From the NCBI GenBank assembly GCA_910588965.1, contig CAJUSO010000001.1, positions 1 to 64,000 of the forward strand: 64,000 bases of DNA, written 5' to 3'. The notes under the pieces are model-generated. The model ran no database searches, was not told the origin of the DNA, and saw nothing but the letters and a program-made list of their open reading frames with translations. Shown here piece after piece: positions 52,442-60,624 of the stretch. Source of the stretch: an uncultured Lachnospiraceae bacterium. GTDB lineage: Bacteria > Bacillota > Clostridia > Lachnospirales > Lachnospiraceae. Numbering within the stretch: position 1 is the stretch's first letter; each line of letters begins with the position of its first letter. A program made the position numbers and the translations under genes.

Positions 52442-52468
52442 GAACTTGTCGGAAATTCCAACAAGTTC
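52442..52468. repeat. palindrome downstream of DUF1016 pseudogene
   Basis: GAACTTGT-C-GGAA-A-TTCC-A-ACAAGTTC, 13-nt arms with one mismatch. The GGAA-TTCC core flanked by TTGT/ACAA matches the style of the repeat at 51160-51198 and of the units inside the DUF1016 gene. Confidence 0.65.
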
Positions 52469-52530
52469 AAGAAAAAGGTATGGATTGATAATAAGAATCA
52501 TGCGGTATAAGAAAAAGAGGAAAGATACAT

Positions 52531-52710
52531 ATGAAAGCAGATAATTTGAGTTTTCTGGAGTTTATTGGGGCAGGTAAAAGAACTTTTTATATACCTGTAT
52601 ATCAGAGAAATTATGACTGGAAAAGGATGCAATGTATTACACTATTCAGAGATATTGAATCAATTGCGATGGATGAAAATAGAAAAAGCCATTATGTAGG
52701 TTTTGCATAA
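52531..52710 (+). pseudogene. truncated DUF262 gene, N-terminal fragment
   Basis: The 59 codons starting MKADNLSFLEFIGAGKRTFY continue IPVYQRNYDWKRMQC and end at a TAA in VGFA. The FYIPVYQRNYDW motif is the hallmark of DUF262 (GmrS-like NTPase/nuclease part of restriction proteins such as GmrSD). Full proteins are several hundred residues, so this is a remnant. GAGGAAAG precedes the ATG. The dUTPase gene follows after 15 nt, which may mark the deletion end. Confidence 0.75.
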
Positions 52711-52725
52711 GATTAGGAGTAAGAG

Positions 52726-53160
52726 ATGGAAAAAATAAAAATAAAATATTTCTGCCCGGATATGGAAAAGCTTGCTTATATTGACGGCAAGTCGGATTGG
52801 ATTGATTTGCGGGCAAGCGAAACGGTTGAGATGAAGGCTGGGGACTTTTGCTTAATCCCCTTAGGCGTAGCGATGGAGCTTCCCAAAGGATATGAAGCCC
52901 ATGTAGTACCGCGGAGCTCCACCTTCAAGAATTATGGCTTATTGCAGGTAAATAGCTGCGGGGTCATTGACGGCAGCTACTGTGGGGATGAAGATATGTG
53001 GAAAATGCCCGTATACGCCACACGGGATACCATTGTGCACAAGAATGACAGGATCTGCCAATTCCGTATTATGGAAAACCAGCCGGTAATTGTATTTGAA
53101 GAGGTCCTGTCCCTTGACAATAAAAACCGCGGCGGTTTTGGCACCACAGGCATTTCTTAG
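52726..53160 (+). CDS. dut: dUTP diphosphatase (trimeric dUTPase)
   Basis: Hydrolyses dUTP to dUMP and keeps uracil out of DNA. The 144-residue protein has the five motifs in order: DLRASETVEMKAGDFCLIP, VVPRSSTFKNYGLLQVN, GVIDGSYCGDEDMWKMPVYA, RICQFRIME and RGGFGTTG near the C-terminus. TAGGAG lies before the ATG. It could be chromosomal or a leftover of an adjacent mobile element; its composition looks like the backbone. Confidence 0.95.
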   Translation: MEKIKIKYFCPDMEKLAYIDGKSDWIDLRASETVEMKAGDFCLIPLGVAMELPKGYEAHVVPRSSTFKNYGLLQVNSCGVIDGSYCGDEDMWKMPVYATRDTIVHKNDRICQFRIMENQPVIVFEEVLSLDNKNRGGFGTTGIS

Positions 53161-53371
53161 CAGCTGGGACTGGCCCTTTTTTCGTCAACTTGTACAAATT
53201 CCGCCTTTATTTTCCGTCAGATTGCCAAGTCCTTTTTCTGACCCTTTTTATTCTTGTCATATATAACAAGATTCCTTTCGCCTTTTTGTACACTTAACAG
53301 ATGACATCCCTTTATAAATCTGGTAGGATATTCACAGTAAGGGCAAACAGAAAAAGGAGGAAAGAAAGGAA

Positions 53372-54484
53372 ATGGCAAGTTTATCATTAAAGAATATTTG
53401 TAAGGTTTATCCCAACGGATTTGAAGCAGTAAAAGATTTTAATTTAGAAATTGCAGATAAAGAATTTATTATTTTCGTAGGCCCCTCCGGATGCGGAAAA
53501 TCCACCACCCTCCGTATGGTGGCAGGCCTGGAAGAAATCTCTTCCGGTGAGCTTTCCATCGACGGCAAGGTAGTAAACGACGTAGAGCCTAAAGACAGGG
53601 ATATTGCAATGGTATTCCAGAACTACGCCTTGTATCCCCATATGACGGTATTTGATAACATGGCTTTCGGCCTGAAGCTGAGGAAGGTGCCGAAGGATGA
53701 AATCCGCAAGAAAGTAGAAGAAGCAGCAAAAATCCTTGACCTGGATAAATTATTAGACCGTAAGCCAAAGGCTTTGTCCGGTGGGCAGAGGCAGCGTGTG
53801 GCGATGGGACGTGCCATCGTGCGTGAGCCAAAGGTATTCCTGATGGATGAGCCGTTATCCAACTTGGATGCAAAGCTGCGTGTGCAGATGCGTGCTGAGA
53901 TTGCCGCATTGCACCAGAGGCTGGGCGCTACCATCATCTATGTAACCCATGACCAGACAGAGGCTATGACGCTGGGAACCAGGATTGTGGTGCTGAAAGA
54001 CGGCGTTACCATGCAGATTGATTCCCCGCAGAAATTATACAACGAGCCGAACAATTTATTCGTTGCAGGCTTTATCGGCTCCCCGCAGATGAACTTCCTG
54101 GATGCAAAATGCGTTGTGGAAGGGGATAAGGTTTCTCTGAAGTTTGCGGAGAACACGATTGTACTGCCGCCGGCAAAGGCCAAGAAACTGAGCAGCGGCA
54201 AATATAATGGCAAGACAGTTGTGCTTGGCATCCGCCCAGAAGATATTGACGATGATCCAATCGCCCTTGAAACCCATAAGAACAGCGTGTTCAATACCAA
54301 GGTTACCGGGTATGAGCTGCTTGGTTCCGAAGTATTGCTGTATTATACCGTGAATGGGACAACAATGACTGCTAAGGTTGATTCCAGGACACCTGCCCGC
54401 TTAGGCGATGCGATCCGTTTGGCCATGGATGTGGAGAAGATTCATGTATTCGATAAAGAAACGGAATTGACAATTACCCATTAA
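53372..54484 (+). CDS. sugar ABC transporter ATPase, MsmX/UgpC/MsiK type
   Basis: The 370-residue ATPase has Walker A GPSGCGKST (37-45), the ABC signature LSGGQRQRVAMGRAI, Walker B VFLMDEPLSNLD and the switch VTHDQTEAM. A C-terminal OB/TOBE-like regulatory domain starts near 240. This type is a shared energiser for several carbohydrate ABC importers; no permease or binding protein genes are adjacent. It could power uptake of the oligosaccharides made by the secreted arabinan enzymes. AAAAGGAGG lies upstream of the ATG. A strong hairpin follows. Confidence 0.93.
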   Translation: MASLSLKNICKVYPNGFEAVKDFNLEIADKEFIIFVGPSGCGKSTTLRMVAGLEEISSGELSIDGKVVNDVEPKDRDIAMVFQNYALYPHMTVFDNMAFGLKLRKVPKDEIRKKVEEAAKILDLDKLLDRKPKALSGGQRQRVAMGRAIVREPKVFLMDEPLSNLDAKLRVQMRAEIAALHQRLGATIIYVTHDQTEAMTLGTRIVVLKDGVTMQIDSPQKLYNEPNNLFVAGFIGSPQMNFLDAKCVVEGDKVSLKFAENTIVLPPAKAKKLSSGKYNGKTVVLGIRPEDIDDDPIALETHKNSVFNTKVTGYELLGSEVLLYYTVNGTTMTAKVDSRTPARLGDAIRLAMDVEKIHVFDKETELTITH

Positions 54485-54514
54485 TTGGTTAATATAATTG
54501 CATAGCACAAATTT

Positions 54515-54556
54515 ACGGAAGCGACGCAGAAATGTGTTGCTTCCGTTATTCGTTTT
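54515..54556 (+). terminator. intrinsic terminator after sugar ABC ATPase gene
   Basis: A 14-bp stem (ACGGAAGCGACGCA / TGTGTTGCTTCCGT, two G-T pairs) capped by a GAAA tetraloop, then TATTCGTTTT. Confidence 0.8.
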
Positions 54557-54579
54557 CAGACAACAAGTGAGGAGTCAGA

Positions 54580-55692
54580 ATGTTATCAAATCATAAATTG
54601 CAAGTTACTTTGGGGGAAATCAAAGATATTTCCAGGATTGACCTGGCCTTGTTTAATGACAAAGGGAAGCTGTTGGCCGCCACTTACGATTTGGAGGAGG
54701 ATCTGGAAGGGGCTATCCGCCTGTTTGCAGATTCCATGGCAGAGAGCCAGATGCTCTCAGGGCGCCATTTTTTCAAAGTCCTGATTGAGCATGAGCTGGA
54801 ATATATCCTGCTGGCGCAGTCCAGCAGTGAAGAGGCCTATATGATTGGCAGGCTTGCTGTCTGCCAGATCCGGAACATGGTAAGCGCATACCAGGAACAG
54901 TTTGACCGCAACAGCTTTATGCAGAATGTGGTGCTGGGCAATATGCTGGTCGTGGACATGTACAATAAGGCCAAAAAACTCCATATTGATACGGCTGGGC
55001 GTGTAGTGTTTGTCATAGAGGTGTCTGGTAAGAAGGATGGGATTGTCATGGAGCTGGTGAAGAATTTCTTCGCTTCCTCCATCCGGGATTTTGTGACAGA
55101 GGTAGATGAAAAATCTGTCATACTGATTAAGGACGTCCGGGATATCCCTACGGAAGAGGAACTGGCGGGGCTTGCCAAGATGATTGTGGACAACATCCAG
55201 ATGGAAGCAATGGTAAAGGTGCGCGTAGGGTACGGGGGGCGTGTGGAACTGCTGCAGGATATAGCCCGTTCTTACCAGGAGGCGAAAATGGCGCTGGAAG
55301 TAGGGAGTATTTTCTTTGTGGAAGACAGTACCGTCTCTTATAGTAATTTGGGGATAGGCCGCTTAATCTACCAGCTTCCGGTGAGCCTGTGCGAGATGTT
55401 CTTGAAGGAAGTGTTTGGGGAGCAGATCCCTGATATCTTTGATGAGGAGACGACGGTTACCATCCATCGGTTCTTTGATAATAACCTAAATATTTCCGAG
55501 ACTGCAAGGCAGCTTTATATCCACAGGAATACGCTGGTATACCGGCTGGAGAGGATTGAGAAAATACTGGGCTTGGATATCCGCACATTTGAAGACGCCA
55601 TGCTGTTTAAGATTGCCCTGATGGTAATGGCCCATATGGATTACCAGAAACACCCTACAAAGGAGCAGAAGGAGGATAAAAATGGTGAATAG
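54580..55692 (+). CDS. CdaR/PucR-type helix-turn-helix regulator
   Basis: The 370-residue protein has a variable N-terminal sensory region (1-240) and a C-terminal PucR-type HTH: FFDNNLNISETARQLYIHRN followed by TLVYRLERIEKILGLDIRTF. The GGDEF-like central segment GYGGRVELLQDIARSYQEAKMAL is typical of CdaR proteins, which often govern sugar-acid or sugar use. It follows the ABC ATPase gene, so control of carbohydrate uptake is a reasonable guess. Confidence 0.85.
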   Translation: MLSNHKLQVTLGEIKDISRIDLALFNDKGKLLAATYDLEEDLEGAIRLFADSMAESQMLSGRHFFKVLIEHELEYILLAQSSSEEAYMIGRLAVCQIRNMVSAYQEQFDRNSFMQNVVLGNMLVVDMYNKAKKLHIDTAGRVVFVIEVSGKKDGIVMELVKNFFASSIRDFVTEVDEKSVILIKDVRDIPTEEELAGLAKMIVDNIQMEAMVKVRVGYGGRVELLQDIARSYQEAKMALEVGSIFFVEDSTVSYSNLGIGRLIYQLPVSLCEMFLKEVFGEQIPDIFDEETTVTIHRFFDNNLNISETARQLYIHRNTLVYRLERIEKILGLDIRTFEDAMLFKIALMVMAHMDYQKHPTKEQKEDKNGE

Positions 55693-55783
55693 GGGCAACT
55701 ATGTTATGTGTAACTATGGAGGTTTGGGGTAGTTATAGATAGGGGCGCTATTTACTGCCAGTTAAGCAGGAAGGAATGATGAT

Positions 55784-56221
55784 ATGAAGATCTCTACAAA
55801 GGGACGCTATGCATTGCGGTTGATGTTGGATCTGGCGCTGGAGGAAAACCAGATTGTGCGCCTGAAGGATGTGGCGGAAAGGCAGGAGATTTCCATGAAA
55901 TATTTGGAGCAGATTATTTCCGTGCTTCAGAAGTGCGGTTATGTGAGAAGCCTGCGGGGGCCGGGAGGGGGTTATACGTTAGCCCGCAGCCCCAAGGACT
56001 ATACAGTTGGCATGATCCTGCGCCAGATTGAAGGAAGCCTTGCCCCAGTGGCGTGCCTGGAGCACACGGAGAATGCATGCGGCCGCAACCTGGAATGCGT
56101 GACGCTGGTTTTCTGGCAGAAGCTTTATGACGCCATCAATGAGGTGGTGGACCAGGTGACCCTTGCGGATATGCTGGAGTGGCATAAAGAGATCCAGGGG
56201 AATATGGATTATGTAATTTAG
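55784..56221 (+). CDS. Rrf2-family regulator, IscR-like
   Basis: The 145-residue protein has the Rrf2 winged helix (MKISTKGRYALRLMLDLALE, EISMKYLEQIISVLQKCGYV, SLRGPGGGYTLARSP) and three cysteines C91, C99 and C105 with 7- and 5-residue gaps, close to the [2Fe-2S] site of IscR. It may sense iron-sulfur status or act as a CymR-like sulfur regulator. No isc/suf genes are adjacent. Confidence 0.88.
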   Translation: MKISTKGRYALRLMLDLALEENQIVRLKDVAERQEISMKYLEQIISVLQKCGYVRSLRGPGGGYTLARSPKDYTVGMILRQIEGSLAPVACLEHTENACGRNLECVTLVFWQKLYDAINEVVDQVTLADMLEWHKEIQGNMDYVI

Positions 56222-56460
56222 AGGGTATTCACTACCAAAAATGGCCCGTTTACTGCAACAATGGCCTGAGGATTAAAATAAAACACCAGAAGGCCGATAT
56301 AAACAGCAAGCAGTCAATGTTCCAGGGAATGGGAGAACAGGCAGTTTGAGCCAAAGGGCTGCAGGCGTTTCAGGGGCGCAGGCAGGTAGGGGACTTCCGG
56401 TATTCCATTGTCTGGGGATAGGAACTGGCGGAGACATACTTGTAGGAAAGGGGAATGGGC

Positions 56461-57372
56461 ATGAAAATTAACAATGTAGCGCAGCAAGATACAATTGCAA
56501 AGGGCAATTACGGCCAGGAGCGGGCAGAGAAAAACGATGCTGCCAAAGAAAAGCAGGAGAAGGGACAGGGCGTTTCCATCCAGGCTTCAGAGCTGAACCT
56601 AATCCCGGAAAGCATTGCAGATAAGAAAAAGAAAGCAATGCAGGATGCCATGAAAATGGTGAAAGATCAGTTCGAATCGGACAGCATCGTGGATGACACG
56701 AAGGATGAATTCCGCGGCAGGATTGCGGATGGGAAAGAAAAGTCGATGGCTGCCTCCCAGGAACTGAGGTTCATCCAGGAGGAGAAAGAGAAGCTGAAGG
56801 AAGAATATCCGGACCAAGACAGTGAAGAGTATAAGGCGTTCATGAAGGATCTGAACGAATTGGAGGCGCACTGGAGGAAAGAGCTTGAAGACGGGCAGGA
56901 TATGGTATCCTCCGCCACGATGGCCATTAAAAGCATTAACCAGGAAATGCTGAAACGGCATGATATGGTGGATGCCACAAAGTTAGCCGAAGAAGCCATA
57001 AGGGCAGCGAACAAAGAAGCTGTCGGCATGATGATGGATGAGGCGAAAGAAAAAGTAGACCAGGATTTAGAGGAAGTGAAGGAGAAGGCCGAGGAAGCCA
57101 AGGAAGAACAGGAAGAGCAGGAAGAAGCGCTTAAGGAAGCCCAGACGGAGCAAGAGAAACGGATGAAGGAGCTGGAAGAGGAACTGGAAAAGCGCCGCAG
57201 GACCCGTGAGAACCGGGCGGCAATCAAAACCATGCCTTCCCTCAGCGGCTTTGATACCAGCGAAATTGCAGATAAGCAAAGTAAGATACTGGACAGCTTG
57301 AACCAGATACTGGACAGCCAAGGGCTGACCATGGAAGAGATAAAGGGGATTGTGGTAGACACGAACCTTTGA
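56461..57372 (+). CDS. coiled-coil protein of unknown function
   Basis: The 303-residue protein is highly charged. Long heptad-like Glu/Lys/Arg helices run from about 45 to 120 and from about 175 to 260, including KAEEAKEEQEEQEEALKEAQ. There is no signal peptide or membrane segment. The last 35 residues (SEIADKQSKILDSLNQILDS) form a separate helix. The ATG at 56461 is chosen over the one 6 nt upstream because of spacing from AGGAAAGGGG. A terminator follows directly. Confidence 0.7.
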   Translation: MKINNVAQQDTIAKGNYGQERAEKNDAAKEKQEKGQGVSIQASELNLIPESIADKKKKAMQDAMKMVKDQFESDSIVDDTKDEFRGRIADGKEKSMAASQELRFIQEEKEKLKEEYPDQDSEEYKAFMKDLNELEAHWRKELEDGQDMVSSATMAIKSINQEMLKRHDMVDATKLAEEAIRAANKEAVGMMMDEAKEKVDQDLEEVKEKAEEAKEEQEEQEEALKEAQTEQEKRMKELEEELEKRRRTRENRAAIKTMPSLSGFDTSEIADKQSKILDSLNQILDSQGLTMEEIKGIVVDTNL

Positions 57373-57388
57373 TTCTTTGAAAGGAACT

Positions 57389-57439
57389 CCTTTTTGATAA
57401 AAATTGGGTAACAGGGATTTTTATCAAAAGGGGGTTTTT
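57389..57439 (+). terminator. intrinsic terminator after coiled-coil protein gene
   Basis: A 16-bp stem with one mismatch (CCTTTTTGATAAAAAT / ATTTTTATCAAAAGGG), 12-nt loop, then GGTTTTT. Confidence 0.85.
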
Positions 57440-57630
57440 CTTATCTTATAGGAAAGGCCATGTTGCTGTAAAGCATGAAAGTCCATGTCTTTCCAATAAG
57501 ATAAAACCCTCCGGGGGATGCGTACTCGCACATTAGGTAAAAGATTGCTTCGCAATTGTGCCCGGCGCGTCAAAGCGTGCACCCTCCTCAAGATTGAGGG
57601 GATAGGGGAGTTGAAGCGGGCTTGTATCCT
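57440..57630. repeat. modular intergenic repeat, copy 2 (modules A then B)
   Basis: Module A (57440-57494: TTATAGGAAAGGCCATGTTGC, AAAGCATGAAAG, CCATGTCTTTCC) is enclosed by TTATCTTA/AATAAGATAA pairing. Module B follows (57513-57605: CGCACATTAGGTAAAAGATT, CAATTGTGCCCGG, GTCAAAGCGTGCA, CTCAAGATTGAGGGG). GAAGCGGGCTTG at 57613 is the left half of the GCGGGC hairpin repeat. Copy 1 at 93-331 has B before A. The rest of the gap to 57815 is AT-rich and shows no gene. Confidence 0.7.
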
Positions 57631-57815
57631 CTATTTTGGAGGCTTTTTGAAAGCTGTGGGAAACCAACCTTACTGGTTTGGGAGTTTGTGGGGAAAACTG
57701 TGGATACTCAAGAAAATAGCATATTGGCAAAAGGGAAAAAATATGGTAAACTGTAATAGAACATATATTCTAGAAGTGCGTCTCTGTTTTTAGGGCTTAT
57801 TGAGGAGTGGTTTAG

Positions 57816-59279
57816 TTGAAAGGACATTTTTTCCATAGGGATAAATTGGAGCAATTATTAGATGGTGTATTGAATAAGACGTTAGGGGAAGTGGATACCA
57901 GCCATGTGTTTGATAAAACAAAGTCTAACCCTAAAGTAACGGGCATTGCGGGGGATGTGATAGAACAGTCTGTGTTAGGGCTTCAGGCAGATAACCTGCA
58001 GCGGCCGGATTTAGACGTGGATGGTATAGATACAGAGTTAAAGACGACAGGCATCCGGCTATCCAAAAAGGACAAGAACCAGTATGAGGCAAAAGAGCCT
58101 ATGACAATTACTGCGGTATCGCCTAGCCAAATTGTTGAGGAGGAATTTTCAACATCCAAGTTTTGGCATAAACTAGAACATATGCTATTTGTGTATTACC
58201 ACTATGCATCTGCAAAGACAGTAAAGGCGGCAGAATATGCGGATTTTTATATCCGCGGGTATGAATTCCATGAATTTAGTGATATGGATAAGGCCAGGCT
58301 TAAAAATGACTGGGAATTAGTCCAAAGTTTTATCATGGAAATCCAATGCACCTATGAAAATCCGGAAAGCCAATACCCACGCCTTTCTTCAGAGCTACGG
58401 GATAAATTAGCCTATATTGATACTGCACCGAAGTGGCCGAACCATCCAAGGTTCCGCCTGAAAAGGCAGGTAGTGACGGGAATTGTCCAGAACCATTTTG
58501 GCGGTAGGCTGGAGCAGCTATCTGGGTGTTATCGGGGATATCAAGATATTGACAGCAAATGCCATAGCTTAACAAATCAGGATGCAGGGAAGACAGTGGC
58601 AGAGTTGGTGCAGCAATATAAGATTGCAGTGAAGGATATTACAAAACTGCCGAAATCTATCAGTGAAGCTATCACAGTTAAAATGTTTGGGGCACAATCC
58701 CTGAAAATGAACCAGATTGAACTGTTCCAGAAATTTGGGATTGTAGGAAAATCTATTACCATGACAGTGGCAGGGGGCAGGACAGAGGACACAAAATTAG
58801 TTGCGGTGGATTTTGAGGAATGGACAGACAGGGGCATAGCCTTTGAGGAATCGAGCATATATGATTACTTTGCGAACCATCAGTTCCTGTGTATGCTGTT
58901 TGAAGAACCCTCCAAAGATGCCCCATTGTGCGATAATAAATTTCTTGGGTTTAAACGCCTGTCATTTTGTGAAGGATTTATCCAAGGTGAAGTGAAAAAA
59001 ACCTGGGATGAGGTCAGGCGTCTTGTATGGAACCAGGAACTGGCAGAGACGGTTGAGTTGGATAAAATGGGGAATCCAAGGATAAATAAAAAGACAGGTA
59101 CGGTGAAGAAAAGTATTAATTTCCCAAAATCGAGGGATCATATTATATTTTTAAGAGGTGGTGGGCTGGATGCAAGAACCAAGACAGAAAAAGTGAATGG
59201 GATAAATATGTACAAACAATATGTATGGGTCAAAGGATCTTATATTGCTGGGGCATTACAAAAGATACGCCTGCTGTAA
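57816..59279 (+). CDS. Sau3AI/MutH-family type II restriction endonuclease
   Basis: The 487-residue protein matches Sau3AI in length and layout, with an N-terminal MutH-like nuclease domain and a C-terminal second MutH-like domain. The active-site set is intact: E50 in GDVIEQSV, then D67 and E74-L-K76 in DLDVDGIDTELKT, matching the D-x6-ExK pattern of MutH. The family cuts at GATC, so that is the predicted site. It starts with TTG at 57816, supported by GAGGAG 8 nt upstream. The cognate methyltransferase gene follows after 55 nt. The modular repeat lies just upstream. Confidence 0.88.
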   Translation: MKGHFFHRDKLEQLLDGVLNKTLGEVDTSHVFDKTKSNPKVTGIAGDVIEQSVLGLQADNLQRPDLDVDGIDTELKTTGIRLSKKDKNQYEAKEPMTITAVSPSQIVEEEFSTSKFWHKLEHMLFVYYHYASAKTVKAAEYADFYIRGYEFHEFSDMDKARLKNDWELVQSFIMEIQCTYENPESQYPRLSSELRDKLAYIDTAPKWPNHPRFRLKRQVVTGIVQNHFGGRLEQLSGCYRGYQDIDSKCHSLTNQDAGKTVAELVQQYKIAVKDITKLPKSISEAITVKMFGAQSLKMNQIELFQKFGIVGKSITMTVAGGRTEDTKLVAVDFEEWTDRGIAFEESSIYDYFANHQFLCMLFEEPSKDAPLCDNKFLGFKRLSFCEGFIQGEVKKTWDEVRRLVWNQELAETVELDKMGNPRINKKTGTVKKSINFPKSRDHIIFLRGGGLDARTKTEKVNGINMYKQYVWVKGSYIAGALQKIRLL

Positions 59280-59334
59280 GGTATAGGGAAGCGATTGGCA
59301 GGGCGAGGAGTAAGGCTTGAAAGGAGTTCAGTTG

Positions 59335-60534
59335 ATGGAGAAAACGGTATGTGAGTTGTTTGCTGGGGTCGGCGGCTTCCGGTTAGGGCTGGAGCGGGCA
59401 GCGGAGGATTGGAAGACCGTTTGGTTCTCACAATGGGAACCTAGCCGGAAGCAGCAATGGGCGCACGCATGTTATGTATCCCATTGGGGGGATGTGGATG
59501 CAAATACGGGAATAGATATTGCGGCAGTAGAGAAAAAGGAAATACCAGACCACAATTTATTGGTCGGCGGCTTCCCGTGCCAAGATTACTCTGTTGCACG
59601 CCCGTTGCCCGGTGCAACGGGATTGGACGGGAAAAAAGGTGTGCTCTGGTGGCAGATACGGGAGGTGCTCCAAGAGAAAAAAGCGCCCTTTGTGCTCTTG
59701 GAAAATGTGGACAGGCTATTAAAATCCCCCGCTTCCCAGAGAGGACGGGACTTTGGGGTAATGTTGGCTTGTTTTGCCAGCTTGGGTTATTCCGTCGAGT
59801 GGCGTGTAGTAAATGCCGCGGACTATGGGGCGGGGCAGAGGAGGAGGCGGGTATTTATCTTTGCTTTCCATAGCCATACGTCATATGGGAACAGGATATT
59901 TAAGGAAGAACCCATGGCGGTGATAGGAAAGGATGGATTTTTCGCAAGGGCATTCCCAGTGGAGGAGATAAGGGCTATATCGGAAGGGGCGGTTGCATAT
60001 AGGGATCTCGTAAGTGTGTCAGAGCAGTTTCAGTTCCCCTTTGAAAATGCTGGATATATGGTAAATGGTAAAATATATACGGCAAAGGCAGAGCCCATTT
60101 ATGAACCCCCAATTCCATTGAAAGACTTGCTAGAAAAGGATGTGCCAGAGAAGTATTTTCTGGGGGGTGGCTTAGCAAGATGGGAGTACCTAAAAGGCGC
60201 CAAGAAGGTGAAGCGGACGAGTAAGAGCGGACATGAATACATATTTAGTGAAGGAGCCATTGCATTTCCAGATGATATCAGCCTGCCAGCAAGGACGATG
60301 CTTACATCAGAATCCAGCTTAAACCGGAGTACCCATGTGATAAAAGACCCGCAGAATGGCAAGTTAAGGCTGCTCACACCATTGGAAGCTGAGAGGATAC
60401 AGGGGTTTGGGGAGGAATGGACGAATATGGGCATGCCAGAAAAGACCCGCTACTTCTGTATGGGGAATGCGCTGGTAGTTCCGATGGTGACCAGAATGGG
60501 GATGGTTTTAAATGACATATTTAAGGTGGAATAG
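59335..60534 (+). CDS. DNA cytosine-5 methyltransferase (probable GATC specificity)
   Basis: The 399-residue enzyme has the m5C motifs: I ELFAGVGGFRLGLE (7-20), IV GGFPCQDYSVA with catalytic C82, VI LLENVDRLL, VIII QRRRRVFIFAF, then a target-recognition region, IX RLLTPLEAERIQGF and X GNALVVPM. Paired with a Sau3AI-like nuclease, it should methylate the cytosine of GATC to protect host DNA. The ATG at 59335 is chosen because AAAGGAG lies 8 nt before it; a TTG 18 nt upstream is part of that site. Confidence 0.92.
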   Translation: MEKTVCELFAGVGGFRLGLERAAEDWKTVWFSQWEPSRKQQWAHACYVSHWGDVDANTGIDIAAVEKKEIPDHNLLVGGFPCQDYSVARPLPGATGLDGKKGVLWWQIREVLQEKKAPFVLLENVDRLLKSPASQRGRDFGVMLACFASLGYSVEWRVVNAADYGAGQRRRRVFIFAFHSHTSYGNRIFKEEPMAVIGKDGFFARAFPVEEIRAISEGAVAYRDLVSVSEQFQFPFENAGYMVNGKIYTAKAEPIYEPPIPLKDLLEKDVPEKYFLGGGLARWEYLKGAKKVKRTSKSGHEYIFSEGAIAFPDDISLPARTMLTSESSLNRSTHVIKDPQNGKLRLLTPLEAERIQGFGEEWTNMGMPEKTRYFCMGNALVVPMVTRMGMVLNDIFKVE

Positions 60535-60624
60535 CTATGGTATTTTAGGGAGGTCTTTTATTCCGCCGTTTAGGCTGGGTGAAATAGAGTGGTAGATTTG
60601 CTATAACAAAAGGAGATAGCAGGG

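Noticed and set aside
56667..57362. 231-codon Ser/Phe-rich minus-strand frame
   Set aside because: It is the complement of Glu/Lys coiled-coil codons and is a composition artefact.
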